A DNA stretch of 64,000 nucleotides. Origin: Chitinophaga cymbidii (GTDB lineage: Bacteria > Bacteroidota > Bacteroidia > Chitinophagales > Chitinophagaceae). The stretch lies in NCBI RefSeq assembly GCF_007992715.1, contig NZ_BKAU01000005.1:1-64000 (forward strand). The letters run 5' to 3'. Positions 25,779-34,485 of this stretch are shown piece after piece; the first letter of the stretch is position 1; each line of letters starts with the position of its first letter. The position numbers were made by a program, and so were the translations under genes. The notes beneath the pieces are model-generated. The model ran no database searches, was not told the DNA's origin, and worked only from the letters and a program-made list of their open reading frames with translations.

Positions 25779-27317
25779 TTACAACGGAATATTGCCGTGC
25801 TTTTTCCGCGGCAGGTTCACCACTTTATTCTCCAGCATTTTGTACCCTTTGATGAGCTTGCTGCGGGTTTCTTCGGGTGTTACCACTTCATCGATATACC
25901 CTTTTTCCGCCGCGAGGTACGGGTTGGCGAAACGCTCCGTGTAGTCGGCCACCAGCTCGTTCATTCTTGCAGCGGGATCAGGTGCGCTGTCGATCTCCTT
26001 TTTATAGATGATCTCTACGGCGCCTTTCGGGCCCATAACGGCGATCTCTGCCTGTGGGAACGCGAAGTTCAGGTCCGCCCCGATATGTTTGGAGTTCATC
26101 ACGCAATACGCGCCGCCATAGGCTTTGCGGGTGGTGACGGTGATCTTGGGCACCGTAGCTTCGCTGAGCGCAAAAAGCAGTTTGGCGCCGTTGGTGATGA
26201 TGCCGTTCCACTCCTGGTCGGTGCCGGGGAGGAAGCCGGGAACATCTACCAGCACGAGCAGCGGAATATTGAACGCATCGCAGAAGCGGGTGAAGCGCGC
26301 GCCTTTAACGGAGGCATGTATGTCCAGCACCCCGGCCAGCACAGCGGGCTGGTTGGCTACGATGCCTATGCTCCGGCCTGCTATGCGGGCGAAGCCAACG
26401 ATGATGTTATCCGCAAAATCTTTATGCACTTCGAGGAAGCTGTCCGTATCCGTCAGCTCGGCGATCACTTCTTTCATGTCGTACGGCTGATTGGGATTTT
26501 CGGGGATCATGTTGTTCAGCGAAGGGCGGGTTTCGTTGCCCGGTTCGTAAGGGTATACGGGCGCCGCGTCTTCGCAGTTCTGCGGCATATAGGAAAGCAG
26601 TTGCTTGATGTTCTGGATGCAGGCCACTTCGTTGCTGCATGCAAAGTGCGTGACGCCGCTTTTGGTGGCGTGCGTTTGCGCGCCGCCCAGCGCTTCGGAA
26701 GTGACTTCTTCATGGGTAACCGTTTTTACTACGTTCGGGCCGGTCACGAACATGTAGGAAGTGTTCTCCACCATCAGGATGAAGTCGGTGATGGCGGGGG
26801 AGTACACGGCTCCGCCGGCGCAGGGGCCCATGATGGCGGATATTTGAGGGATCACGCCGGAGGCGCGGGTGTTGCGGTAGAAAATATCGGCATAGCCGCC
26901 GAGGCTGACCACGCCTTCCTGTATGCGGGCGCCGCCGCTGTCGTTCAGGCCAATGACGGGCGCGCCGTTCTCCATGGCGAGGTCCATGATGCGGCATATT
27001 TTCTGGGCATGCGGTTCGGAGAGGCTGCCGCCATATACGGTAAAGTCCTGCGAGAAAACATATACAAGGCGGCCGTTGATGGTGCCGTAACCGGTGACTA
27101 CGCCATCGCCGGGAAATTGTTCCTGTTCGGTGGTGAGCCCTTTGTTGCGGTTGTGCACAAACATGCCCAGCTCTTCAAAAGAACCTTCGTCCAGCAGCAA
27201 TTGCAGCCTTTCACGGGCAGTGAGCTTTCCTTTCTTGTGTTGGGAATCGATACGTGTCTGACCGCCGCCCAGCTGGGCCGTAGCGATCTTGGAATGCAGT
27301 TCCTGGATCTTACTCAT
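25779..27317 (-). CDS. Acyl-CoA carboxylase carboxyltransferase subunit (propionyl-CoA carboxylase beta type)
   Basis: The protein has 512 residues, full length for the biotin-dependent carboxyltransferase beta subunit. The N-terminal crotonase-like lobe has GLNDSGGARIQEGV and GPCAGGAVYSPA. The C-terminal lobe has VDVPGFLPGTDQE and KAYGGAYCVMNSK, which form the two oxyanion holes. It transfers CO2 from carboxybiotin to propionyl-CoA or methylmalonyl-type substrates in the cytoplasm. No biotin carboxylase or biotin carrier gene is adjacent, so the partners lie elsewhere, and the substrate (propionyl- versus other acyl-CoA) is a family-level inference. The start at 27317 gives the usual opening SKIQELHSKI. 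Confidence 0.95.
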   Translation of the reverse strand: MSKIQELHSKIATAQLGGGQTRIDSQHKKGKLTARERLQLLLDEGSFEELGMFVHNRNKGLTTEQEQFPGDGVVTGYGTINGRLVYVFSQDFTVYGGSLSEPHAQKICRIMDLAMENGAPVIGLNDSGGARIQEGVVSLGGYADIFYRNTRASGVIPQISAIMGPCAGGAVYSPAITDFILMVENTSYMFVTGPNVVKTVTHEEVTSEALGGAQTHATKSGVTHFACSNEVACIQNIKQLLSYMPQNCEDAAPVYPYEPGNETRPSLNNMIPENPNQPYDMKEVIAELTDTDSFLEVHKDFADNIIVGFARIAGRSIGIVANQPAVLAGVLDIHASVKGARFTRFCDAFNIPLLVLVDVPGFLPGTDQEWNGIITNGAKLLFALSEATVPKITVTTRKAYGGAYCVMNSKHIGADLNFAFPQAEIAVMGPKGAVEIIYKKEIDSAPDPAARMNELVADYTERFANPYLAAEKGYIDEVVTPEETRSKLIKGYKMLENKVVNLPRKKHGNIPL

Positions 27318-27364
27318 ACCTGTAAATGTACGGAATGCAGCAATAATCCGTATACAATTGATAA

Positions 27365-27823
27365 TTAACGGTGGATGGCTATTTTGGGAAGTGTGATGGT
27401 GTCGCTGCTGTTGCCGGCATTGTCCAGCACGAACACGCGGTATTGCATGGTATCGGGGTTGGGCACGAGGTCCGGATCGCGGCCGTCGCGGAGACGCATG
27501 AAAACCTGGTCCGGCATATCGCTGACATAAAGCGTCAGCTCCGCATCCAGCTTGGTGCCTTTGTGGCTTTCCAGCGCGGGCATGCGCACCATTTCGAATT
27601 TGGTTTCATCCTCAAAACGGATATCATTTATATACATTGCATCTTCCGTATCACCATCTCCATCCTGCAACTGGAATTCGAAGGTGACCATTTTCAATTC
27701 CGCAGGCACGTCTTCGGCAGATACTGATTTGAAGATCAGCTTCGGCTTGTTGCCTTCAACATTGTCTTTCTTACATCCCGCGAAAGCAAACAAAATGGCA
27801 GATAAAGCAATTATTTTCTTCAT
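27365..27823 (-). CDS. Lipoprotein of unknown function
   Basis: This 152-residue lipoprotein has its lipobox ending at Cys17 (FAFAGC, then KKDN). The rest is a predicted beta-sandwich with an acidic QDGDGDTEDAMYIND stretch that may bind calcium, and it ends in a run typical of Bacteroidota surface-exposed Ig-like domains (QYRVFVLDNAGNSSDTITLP). No family was recognised. It lies upstream of, and in line with, the carboxylase gene but 47 bases apart. A near-perfect promoter ends 4 bases before its ATG, suggesting a leaderless mRNA. Confidence 0.8.
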   Translation of the reverse strand: MKKIIALSAILFAFAGCKKDNVEGNKPKLIFKSVSAEDVPAELKMVTFEFQLQDGDGDTEDAMYINDIRFEDETKFEMVRMPALESHKGTKLDAELTLYVSDMPDQVFMRLRDGRDPDLVPNPDTMQYRVFVLDNAGNSSDTITLPKIAIHR

Positions 27824-27827
27824 ATAA

Positions 27828-27858
27828 CAAACCTACATTAAATTGGCCAAAAGGCAAA
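27828..27858 (-). promoter_or_regulatory. Bacteroidota promoter of the lipoprotein gene
   Basis: On the minus strand TTTG (27858-27855), exactly 19 bases, then TAGGTTTG (27835-27828) match both elements of the Bacteroidota consensus. Only 4 bases separate the -7 box from the ATG at 27823, so transcription would begin at or very near the start codon. Confidence 0.75.
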
Positions 27859-27885
27859 GGCTGTTGTTTAAACGCTCCCTTGGCG

Positions 27886-27915
27886 TTGATTGTTACATGA
27901 CAGGTCGTAAATTTG
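27886..27915 (+). promoter_or_regulatory. Bacteroidota promoter of the LuxE-like gene
   Basis: TTG (27886-27888), 19 bases, TAAATTTG (27908-27915), then 6 bases to the ATG at 27922. Together with the promoter at 27828-27858 it forms a divergent pair with consensus elements and virtually no leader on either side. Confidence 0.7.
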
Positions 27916-27921
27916 CTCCCG

Positions 27922-28905
27922 ATGAACGATTCTTTTGCCGGCCGGATATTCGCTGAAAGGGGGGAGTTCCCCGAAAACCTCGCGCTGGAGCTGTTCCGCT
28001 TCCAGTACATGACCAATGCGCTGTACCGGGCCTATGTGGATGCCCTGAAGATAAACCCGGCGTCCGTACGGTCCCTTTCCGCGATCCCGTTTTTGCCCAT
28101 CCAGTTCTTCAAGACCCGCCCGGTGGTCTGCGGGGAATTTGAGCCGGCGGTGGTTTTTGAAAGCAGCGGCACCACCACCACCGTGAACAGCCGGCACCTC
28201 GTGAAGGATACGGGCATCTATACACGCAGTTTTATGGAGGCTTTCCGTTTGTTTTACGGGGATGTGAAGGACTTCGTGGTGCTGGGATTGCTGCCGTCCT
28301 ACCTCGAACGGCAGTCCTCTTCCCTGGTATACATGGTGCAGGAGATGATCCGCCGCAGCGGCCGGCCGGAAAGCGGTTTTTACCTGTACGAACATGAAAA
28401 GCTGGCTGCCACCCTGCAGGAACTGGAAGCCCGCCAACAGCCGGTGCTGCTCATCGGCGTAACTTTTGCCCTGCTGGACTTTGCCGAAAAATTCCCCATG
28501 CAGCTCCGGCATACCATCGTAATGGAAACCGGGGGCATGAAAGGCCGCCGCGAAGAATGGACGCGCGAAGAGCTGCATGCCTTTCTCGGCCAACAGCTGG
28601 GCGTGCCCGCCATTCATGCGGAATATGGCATGACCGAACTGCTCAGCCAGGCGTATTCCAAAGGGAACGGCATTTTTTATTGCCCGCCCTGGATGAAGGT
28701 GCTGGTACGCGATGAGAACGATCCTTTCCAGCTGTACGCGGAGAACGCGGCGGGCGTGATCAATGTGATAGACCTGGCCAATATTTACTCCTGTGCTTTC
28801 ATTGCCACGGACGACATCGGGCGTATTCATGCGGATGGCGGCTTTGAGGTGATGGGGCGGCTGGATAACTCGGCCCTGCGGGGTTGCAGTTTGATGGTCA
28901 GTTAG
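27922..28905 (+). CDS. LuxE-like acyl-protein synthetase (ANL-related)
   Basis: The protein has 327 residues from the ATG at 27922. A TTG nine bases upstream lies inside the -7 box and was rejected. The protein shows the acyl-protein synthetase/LuxE pattern: FFKTRPVV, the adenylation loop ESSGTTTT, GLLPSYLERQSSSL and VMETGGMKGRREE, then HAEYGMTELLSQ and ATDDIGRI near the end. Such enzymes activate carboxylic acids as acyl-adenylates and pass them to a protein cysteine. The luxC and luxD-type partners are not nearby, so the acid and its acceptor are unknown. A role in lipid, pigment or secondary metabolism is possible. Confidence 0.85.
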   Translation: MNDSFAGRIFAERGEFPENLALELFRFQYMTNALYRAYVDALKINPASVRSLSAIPFLPIQFFKTRPVVCGEFEPAVVFESSGTTTTVNSRHLVKDTGIYTRSFMEAFRLFYGDVKDFVVLGLLPSYLERQSSSLVYMVQEMIRRSGRPESGFYLYEHEKLAATLQELEARQQPVLLIGVTFALLDFAEKFPMQLRHTIVMETGGMKGRREEWTREELHAFLGQQLGVPAIHAEYGMTELLSQAYSKGNGIFYCPPWMKVLVRDENDPFQLYAENAAGVINVIDLANIYSCAFIATDDIGRIHADGGFEVMGRLDNSALRGCSLMVS

Positions 28906-28961
28906 TATGCATAATTAAGATAATATGATTAACTTTCCGGCGAATTCAATGCCGGGTACCT

Positions 28962-29804
28962 ATGAAAAAACCAATACTCCTGCTGATCATCTTTTTATGT
29001 TGCGCGCCAGCGTTGCATGCGCAGTTGCTGAAAAAATTCATCAAGAAAAAGGAAAAGACGGAAGAAGAAACGGAAGCGACCATGCCCATGGCTACAGGCA
29101 AGCCAGCGGAAGTGAATACCACGCTCATCATCAACGGAGATGAAAGCGTGACCATTGATTCTTCTTACGAATATGACTGGGCCGTATACCAGGAGAGCGA
29201 AGCTTTCCAGGGCAGCCAGCGGGTGATAGACGGCGGAGAAGACATTGTGATCTACTATAGCAGTACCAGTCCCGCTTTCTGCATTCAGCTGCTCAGCCGC
29301 AGCACCGGCACACGCTATCATTTCTATGGTGATTTCGGGAAGGAATCGCAGCTGAGCCTGGCCGGCGTAGCTGGTATTGCGAGCGGCGACAAAGCCAAGC
29401 TGGAGCTGGAGGGAATGGAACCCGTATACCCCGGGGAGATCGGTTACCTGAGCCAGCTGAAGCGCACCGGCGCCAAGAAGGTGATCGCAGGCGTTGCCTG
29501 TGAAGAATATGTGGCGCATAACCTCCGGCATGATCCGCGGGTGGTGAACACCAACCACGCCAAGGTAACGGCGTACGTCTGGATACCAATGGACCCCCAC
29601 GCCGTATTCCCCGGCTACAGCCTGATGCCCGATCATTTTAAAAACCAGATCGAAAAGATGCGCATCGCCGGATCATATCCGCCGGTGGTGATGCCGCTGG
29701 AAATGTTCCTGGAATACGGGAACGGCGACAAAGTATTTACCCACACCACGCAGATCATCATCAATGAAAGAAGAAAAATACAATTGACCGACATCAACAA
29801 GTAG
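28962..29804 (+). CDS. Secreted DUF4412-like protein
   Basis: The 280-residue protein has a signal peptide (CCAPALHAQ) followed by a lysine- and glutamate-rich linker (about 22-45). The remainder is a beta-rich domain with the KKVIAGVACEEYVAH block that recalls the DUF4412 pattern, in which an alpha-beta repeat is followed by a conserved Cys-Glu-Tyr. It ends in ITIINERRKIQLT-like strand sequence. Function is unknown. It follows the LuxE-like gene by 56 bases on the same strand and may be co-transcribed. Confidence 0.65.
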   Translation: MKKPILLLIIFLCCAPALHAQLLKKFIKKKEKTEEETEATMPMATGKPAEVNTTLIINGDESVTIDSSYEYDWAVYQESEAFQGSQRVIDGGEDIVIYYSSTSPAFCIQLLSRSTGTRYHFYGDFGKESQLSLAGVAGIASGDKAKLELEGMEPVYPGEIGYLSQLKRTGAKKVIAGVACEEYVAHNLRHDPRVVNTNHAKVTAYVWIPMDPHAVFPGYSLMPDHFKNQIEKMRIAGSYPPVVMPLEMFLEYGNGDKVFTHTTQIIINERRKIQLTDINK

Positions 29805-29848
29805 CGTATGCCCGGCGCCGTTATTGTTGTTTTTATTCATGTATTTTT

Positions 29849-29879
29849 TTTGTCGTATGCAATAATGTATCTACCTTTA
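29849..29879 (+). promoter_or_regulatory. Promoter of the fibre-protein operon, with a long leader
   Basis: TTTG (29849-29852), 19 bases, TACCTTTA (29872-29879) fit the Bacteroidota consensus apart from the final base. The first gene starts at 30055, so the leader would be about 170 bases, long for this window. Confidence 0.6.
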
Positions 29880-29942
29880 TCACGAACCGTTTAGTTAACC
29901 TTTTTCTTCCCGTCTGAACTCGTCTAAGCAATGAGTTGTCAT

Positions 29943-29966
29943 GTACTGGCAGCAGTACTATTTTTC
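29943..29966 (+). terminator. Small hairpin with T-run in the leader (possible attenuator)
   Basis: GTACTG (29943-29948) pairs with CAGTAC (29953-29958) over a 4-base loop and is followed by TATTTTTC. The stem is short, so it is at most a weak terminator. Its place inside the leader of the fibre operon suggests attenuation. Confidence 0.35.
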
Positions 29967-30054
29967 AATTATTAAAACCAAAACCAAGATCTCCCTGTAC
30001 TTGCATTGCTTACGGTACATGAAGTAACCTTCGTTCTTCCAAAAATCCATTTCC

Positions 30055-31308
30055 ATGAAAAAGCTTGCATTGACACTATTGCTGGCCTTGCCGGTTATTG
30101 CCGCATTGGCACAGTTGAAGGTGGGCTCCAACCCCAGCCAGATCAACAAATCTTCCATTCTTGAACTGGAAAGTACCCGCCAGGGTCTTTTACTGCCTCG
30201 TGTGAACGGCGCAAACCTCACACTCGATCCGCTGAACACGGCGCCGGACGGTATGATCATTTATGTGCCGGATTCGTCGAGCTTGTTCATCCGTAAGAAC
30301 AGCCTCTGGCAACGCATGTCCGCGGACAGTGTGGCGAACGCCCGCAACTGGAATACGACGGGTAATGCGGGGTTGGATTCCACCGTGAATTTCCTCGGCA
30401 CCACCGATCAGCAGGCGCTGGTATTCAAAACGAATAACGCGGAGCGCATGCGCCTGACAGCGGGCGGCAGCATTGAAGTGGCGCCGGGCACCATTGCGGA
30501 CGGCACCGACCAGGTGCAGGTACTGGTGCTCGATCCCGCGACGGGGACCATTCTGCAGAGAACGATAGCAGCGGCTGCATTCAATAACGCGATCGTATCG
30601 TTGAACGGTTTGCGGGATTCGGTGCAGGTGTTCGGGATCGACAGCGCCGTGACGGTGGACGTAGAGATCAATTCCGCGAGCGTTTCCGATAGCGGTAAAC
30701 ATATCTTCAACTTTCCTACGCAGGATGGCAATGGCACTACATCGCGCGGTTTGCTTTCGTATGCCGACTGGTTACGGTTTGATTCTTCCGCGCGGGCGCA
30801 AATATTGAATACGGCTTTTTCGCTGGATGCAAGCCCGTCTGGTCTTAGCATCAGCGCTGATTCCATTCGTCTGCATGCCGCTGATGAAAGCAATCCCGGC
30901 GGTGTGTCTACCGTTGGGCAAACTTTCGCAGGCGCGAAGACTTTCCGGGATTCGCTGGGTGTGGGGCTTACCGCGGGTATGGCCGCAAATTCCACGTTCC
31001 AGGTGAATGGTTCGATGTCTTCCAACATTACATCGGTAAATGCTAACTATGCCGTTACCGCGGCGGATAATACAGTGCTGGCTGATGCCAGTGCTGGCGC
31101 AATTGCCATTACGCTGCCTTCACCTTCCGGTATCGCGGGCCGCATGTATACGATCAAAAAGATCGGAACGGGCGGGATTGACAATGCCCTCACCATTACG
31201 CCTGCTTCCGGCACGATCGATGGCAATGGCAATTATATTATCTACAATGACTGGACGTTCGTAACGCTGCAAACAGACGGCACCAACTGGTATGTGATAA
31301 AAAAATAA
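30055..31308 (+). CDS. Secreted fibre-like surface protein A
   Basis: The 417-residue protein has a signal peptide (1-20, ALAQ). After it comes LKVGSNPSQINKSSILELES, then RQGLLLPRV, an N-terminal module shared with the next gene and common in Bacteroidota proteins that resemble phage tail fibres. The middle is low in charge and rich in Ser, Thr and Asn. The C-terminal 90 residues read AITLPSPSGIAGRMYTIKK and end in VTLQTDGTNWYVIKK, a pattern seen in trimeric fibre heads. It is the first gene of a three-gene operon with 2-base gaps. A surface or extracellular fibre is inferred; no enzyme motif was seen. Confidence 0.7.
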   Translation: MKKLALTLLLALPVIAALAQLKVGSNPSQINKSSILELESTRQGLLLPRVNGANLTLDPLNTAPDGMIIYVPDSSSLFIRKNSLWQRMSADSVANARNWNTTGNAGLDSTVNFLGTTDQQALVFKTNNAERMRLTAGGSIEVAPGTIADGTDQVQVLVLDPATGTILQRTIAAAAFNNAIVSLNGLRDSVQVFGIDSAVTVDVEINSASVSDSGKHIFNFPTQDGNGTTSRGLLSYADWLRFDSSARAQILNTAFSLDASPSGLSISADSIRLHAADESNPGGVSTVGQTFAGAKTFRDSLGVGLTAGMAANSTFQVNGSMSSNITSVNANYAVTAADNTVLADASAGAIAITLPSPSGIAGRMYTIKKIGTGGIDNALTITPASGTIDGNGNYIIYNDWTFVTLQTDGTNWYVIKK

Positions 31309-31310
31309 GC

Positions 31311-32243
31311 ATGAAAGGAACACGCTGGCTGCGCCGGTCCGTGCTTGCACATGCTTTGCTGCTATGCTGCTGTATCGCCAGTGCGCAGTTGAAACTGGGA
31401 ACCAATCCTGCCGTGATCAACAAATCTTCTATTCTGGAGCTGGAAAGCGACCGGCAGGGGCTTTTGCTGCCCCGCGTGCCGGACACTACGGTGGCTACTT
31501 TGGCTACTGCACCGGATGGGATGATCATTTATCTTATGTCTGACAAAAGTTTGCGTATCCGTAAAAACGGGTACTGGATCAGGTTGGCGGATGCTGGTGA
31601 GCTGACGACGGGGTGGTTGTTGGGTGGGAATGATGTTGCCACTGTACAGAGCCTGGGAACGATCAACAACCGCGCGCTCCCCATTATCACGAATAATGCG
31701 GAAAGAATACGGATACTTGGGAACGGGCTTGTTGGTATCAATACATCTACGCCTACTTCGCAATTGCATGTGAGAACGGGAACGTCGGGGGCTTCGGGAT
31801 TGCGGTTGGAGAACCTGACTGCTCCCGATCCGGTAACAGCTTCAGCCAGAGCTATAGGCGTAGATTCAAGCGGTAACGTAGTGAGAGCGCCAGTACCGGT
31901 GTATTTCAGCGGAACAGGGGCAACGGCTGCGGTGGGAACGGTTTCGAAAGTGTGGGTGGCTGATGTGGCAAATACTTCAACAGGGGTACAGACAATCAAC
32001 ATTCCCGGAAATGTCGCGTTTACCAACATCCTAAATATACAGGTCACTGCAAATGCAAAGGGAAGTAATATAGATGTTGCTAATGTACCTATCGTCACAG
32101 TTACTAATAATACGCTAAGCAGCATAACAATCAGGGTAGTAGAAAGCAATACGATTAACACCCTGTTGATAAGCATAGCGGATGGCTTGGCAGCTCATAC
32201 CGCCACCACCACCCGCATCTACATCCGCGTAGAAGGCAACTAA
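31311..32243 (+). CDS. Secreted fibre-like surface protein B
   Basis: The 310-residue protein starts 2 bases after the stop of protein A, and the next gene starts 2 bases after its own stop. The signal peptide ends near IASAQ, followed by LKLGTNPAVINKSSILELES and RQGLLLPRV, closely matching protein A. It then has LGNGLVGINTSTPTSQLHV, the tail-fibre-type sequence seen before intramolecular chaperone domains, but no peptidase S74 domain. The C-terminal half is Ile, Val and Thr-rich beta sequence and differs from protein A. The pair looks like a duplication with exchanged C-terminal ends. Confidence 0.68.
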   Translation: MKGTRWLRRSVLAHALLLCCCIASAQLKLGTNPAVINKSSILELESDRQGLLLPRVPDTTVATLATAPDGMIIYLMSDKSLRIRKNGYWIRLADAGELTTGWLLGGNDVATVQSLGTINNRALPIITNNAERIRILGNGLVGINTSTPTSQLHVRTGTSGASGLRLENLTAPDPVTASARAIGVDSSGNVVRAPVPVYFSGTGATAAVGTVSKVWVADVANTSTGVQTINIPGNVAFTNILNIQVTANAKGSNIDVANVPIVTVTNNTLSSITIRVVESNTINTLLISIADGLAAHTATTTRIYIRVEGN

Positions 32244-32245
32244 AC

Positions 32246-33838
32246 ATGCACTCTTCACCCCACATATTACTCCTCGCACTCATCACCATCTGCAACATTT
32301 GCCGCGCGCAGACCGGCATCTTCATCCCTCCGAACAGCGACATCATGGTGTTCAAAACAGACACCGTTTCCATCTTCAGCAACGTGCAGAATGCCGGCCG
32401 CTTCGGTTCCATGAAAGGCTCCATGATCTATTTCTACGGGCAACGCTGGCGCAATGAACAAACCGCCCTCATACCGGATGAACACTACTACAACGACACG
32501 CTTCGTCCAGACGCGGGCACCTTCAGCTTCGCCGCCCGCAACGGCCCGCAATTCCTTTTTGGCGGATATAATACCGGCACACACAGCGGCGCCAGCTTCC
32601 CGCGGCTGCGCCTCGCCAATCCCAATGGCCTCTACCTGGAAGACCTTGGCGATGCGAAGGTCCGCTACCTCCTTCAGCTGGACAGCGGGCATTTTTTCCT
32701 GAACGGATGGAACCTGGCCATAGGGCATCAATCGCCGGGCAATATCACCGGCTACAGCGATCGGCGTTTCATCGTCACCGGTACGCAGCCCGGCGGCGGA
32801 TATCTTTTCCGGGAGCATCTGACCGGCGCGGAAGTAGAGGTGGCTTTTCCCGTGGGCACGGCGCCCGGCAGCTATTCTCCGCTAACGGTACACTACCAGG
32901 GCCATGCCCCCGCCGGTTTCCACGCGCGGGTGTTTGACAGCGTCTACGCCTCCGCGATCTCCGGCCCCGCGCTTGTTGAAAACCATGTGCTTAAAACCTG
33001 GAACGCCGGCAGCGAAAACGGCAACGGCCCCGTTCTCATCCGCCTGCAACACGAACGCGAGCAGGAAGACACCCTGTTTTCCTATCATCGGGACAGCAGC
33101 TACATCTCCCGCTACCTCCCGTCCACAGGATGGGATACACTGCCACCCGGCGGCATCGCCACACCGGGGCCCATCACCACGGAAACACCGCAGCTGCAAT
33201 CCTATCACCATACCCGCCTCTTCCCGGATGGCATCGGCAACAACCTCTACCTCGCAAAATCCGCCATCCCCTTCCCGCGGGAATCCCGCTCGCTGGTAGA
33301 CCTGCTGTTCTTCGCCTACCGCAAAGATGTCAGGTGGGTGCAAACCTATTGGTACACCCGGCGGGAAGTGAATGTGCTTCATTTTGAATTGCAGCGCCGC
33401 CGCGAGCATGAAGACACCTTCTACACCGTGAAGACCATCCTGCCCGTCATCACCGGCGGCAACAGCGACCTCGCGCAATATTACAGCTACGAAGATGATA
33501 ACCAGTATGATAACTGGACCTACTACCGGGTGAAGACCGTCACGCGGGACGGGCGCATCTTTTATTCGGAGATACGCAAGGTATCCTGGTTCTACCGCGT
33601 CACCGTTTATCCTAATCCCAATAACGGCAACTTCCGGGTAGATCTTTTTGGTATCGACAAAACTGTGCGGATGAATATGTACGATATGGCAGGACGGCTG
33701 ATGAAGAGCATGCTGCTGACCGCCCAGAGCAATCCCGTGTCCGTCAACATACCCTCGGGTACCTATGTACTGGTATTTTACGATACCGCTCATAAAGACA
33801 AACGTATCGGCGCGCAGGAAGTGATCATCCTCAAGTAA
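32246..33838 (+). CDS. T9SS-sorted surface protein
   Basis: The 530-residue protein has a signal peptide (NICRAQ) and a C-terminal type IX secretion sorting domain: VTVYPNPNNGNFRVDLFG, then VRMNMYDMAGRLMKS, and IPSGTYVLVFYD, ending KEVIILK-like. The body is beta-rich, with no recognised catalytic motif. Type IX substrates are exported through the outer membrane and anchored to lipopolysaccharide or released. It is the last of three genes coupled by 2-base gaps, so it should be made in proportion with the two fibre-like proteins and may anchor or cap them. Confidence 0.8.
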   Translation: MHSSPHILLLALITICNICRAQTGIFIPPNSDIMVFKTDTVSIFSNVQNAGRFGSMKGSMIYFYGQRWRNEQTALIPDEHYYNDTLRPDAGTFSFAARNGPQFLFGGYNTGTHSGASFPRLRLANPNGLYLEDLGDAKVRYLLQLDSGHFFLNGWNLAIGHQSPGNITGYSDRRFIVTGTQPGGGYLFREHLTGAEVEVAFPVGTAPGSYSPLTVHYQGHAPAGFHARVFDSVYASAISGPALVENHVLKTWNAGSENGNGPVLIRLQHEREQEDTLFSYHRDSSYISRYLPSTGWDTLPPGGIATPGPITTETPQLQSYHHTRLFPDGIGNNLYLAKSAIPFPRESRSLVDLLFFAYRKDVRWVQTYWYTRREVNVLHFELQRRREHEDTFYTVKTILPVITGGNSDLAQYYSYEDDNQYDNWTYYRVKTVTRDGRIFYSEIRKVSWFYRVTVYPNPNNGNFRVDLFGIDKTVRMNMYDMAGRLMKSMLLTAQSNPVSVNIPSGTYVLVFYDTAHKDKRIGAQEVIILK

Positions 33839-33888
33839 GGAAGATTGCGTAAATTGGTGCAAAATCATCAAAATTTAAACACTGATCT

Positions 33889-34485
33889 ATGCAACGTACC
33901 GCAGCCTTATTTTTGATCGGAGGAGCAGTAGCGCTCATGTCTTTCATCAACAAACCTACCGCCGTGTACCGGGTGGATAACCAGCAGAGCACGCTGAACT
34001 GGACGGCCAAAAAAGTAACTGGCCAGCACACCGGCACCATTTCCGTTTCAGAAGGAACGCTGGAAGTAGAGAACAACGCCCTGAAAGGAGGCGCCTTCAC
34101 GCTGGATACCCGCACCATTACCGTAACGGATATCACCAATCCCGATATGAACAAAAGGCTGCTCGGCCATTTGAAGAACGATGACTTTTTTGCGGTGGAC
34201 AAACATCCATCCGCCAGCTTCGTGATCACCAGCGCCGTGCCGAAAGGAAATGGCAATTATGATGTGACCGGCAAACTGACCATCAAAAGCATCACCAATA
34301 ATATTACCTTCCCGGCGCATGTGGTAGTAGCCAACGGCAAAGCCACCGCCAAAGCCACCATCACGGTAGACCGCACCAAATTCGACATCAAGTACCGCTC
34401 TAAAAACTTCTTCGAAAACCTTGGCGACAAGACCATCTACGATGACTTCGAGCTGGATGTGACGCTGGTAGCGAATGCGCAATAA
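33889..34485 (+). CDS. YceI-family lipid-binding protein
   Basis: The 198-residue protein has a signal-like N-terminus (MQRTAALFLIGGAVALMSF) and a complete YceI lipocalin-like domain: YRVDNQQSTLNWTAKK, GTISVSEGTLEVENN, HLKNDDFFAVDKHPSASFVI, GKLTIKSITNNITFPA and KFDIKYRSKNF, each at the family position. Family members bind polyisoprenoids in a hydrophobic pocket and act in the periplasm. The stop codon overlaps the GH115 start by 11 bases, so the two are translated together, although a functional reason is not apparent. Confidence 0.93.
   Translation: MQRTAALFLIGGAVALMSFINKPTAVYRVDNQQSTLNWTAKKVTGQHTGTISVSEGTLEVENNALKGGAFTLDTRTITVTDITNPDMNKRLLGHLKNDDFFAVDKHPSASFVITSAVPKGNGNYDVTGKLTIKSITNNITFPAHVVVANGKATAKATITVDRTKFDIKYRSKNFFENLGDKTIYDDFELDVTLVANAQ

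Noticed and set aside
25693..25944. Short open frame over the MITE-like element
   Set aside because: It runs from the element into the antisense of the carboxylase and has no family or start signal.
25797..27368. Open frame of 523 codons on the plus strand, inside the carboxylase gene
   Set aside because: The opposite strand encodes a full-length carboxyltransferase; the antisense frame has no recognisable domain.
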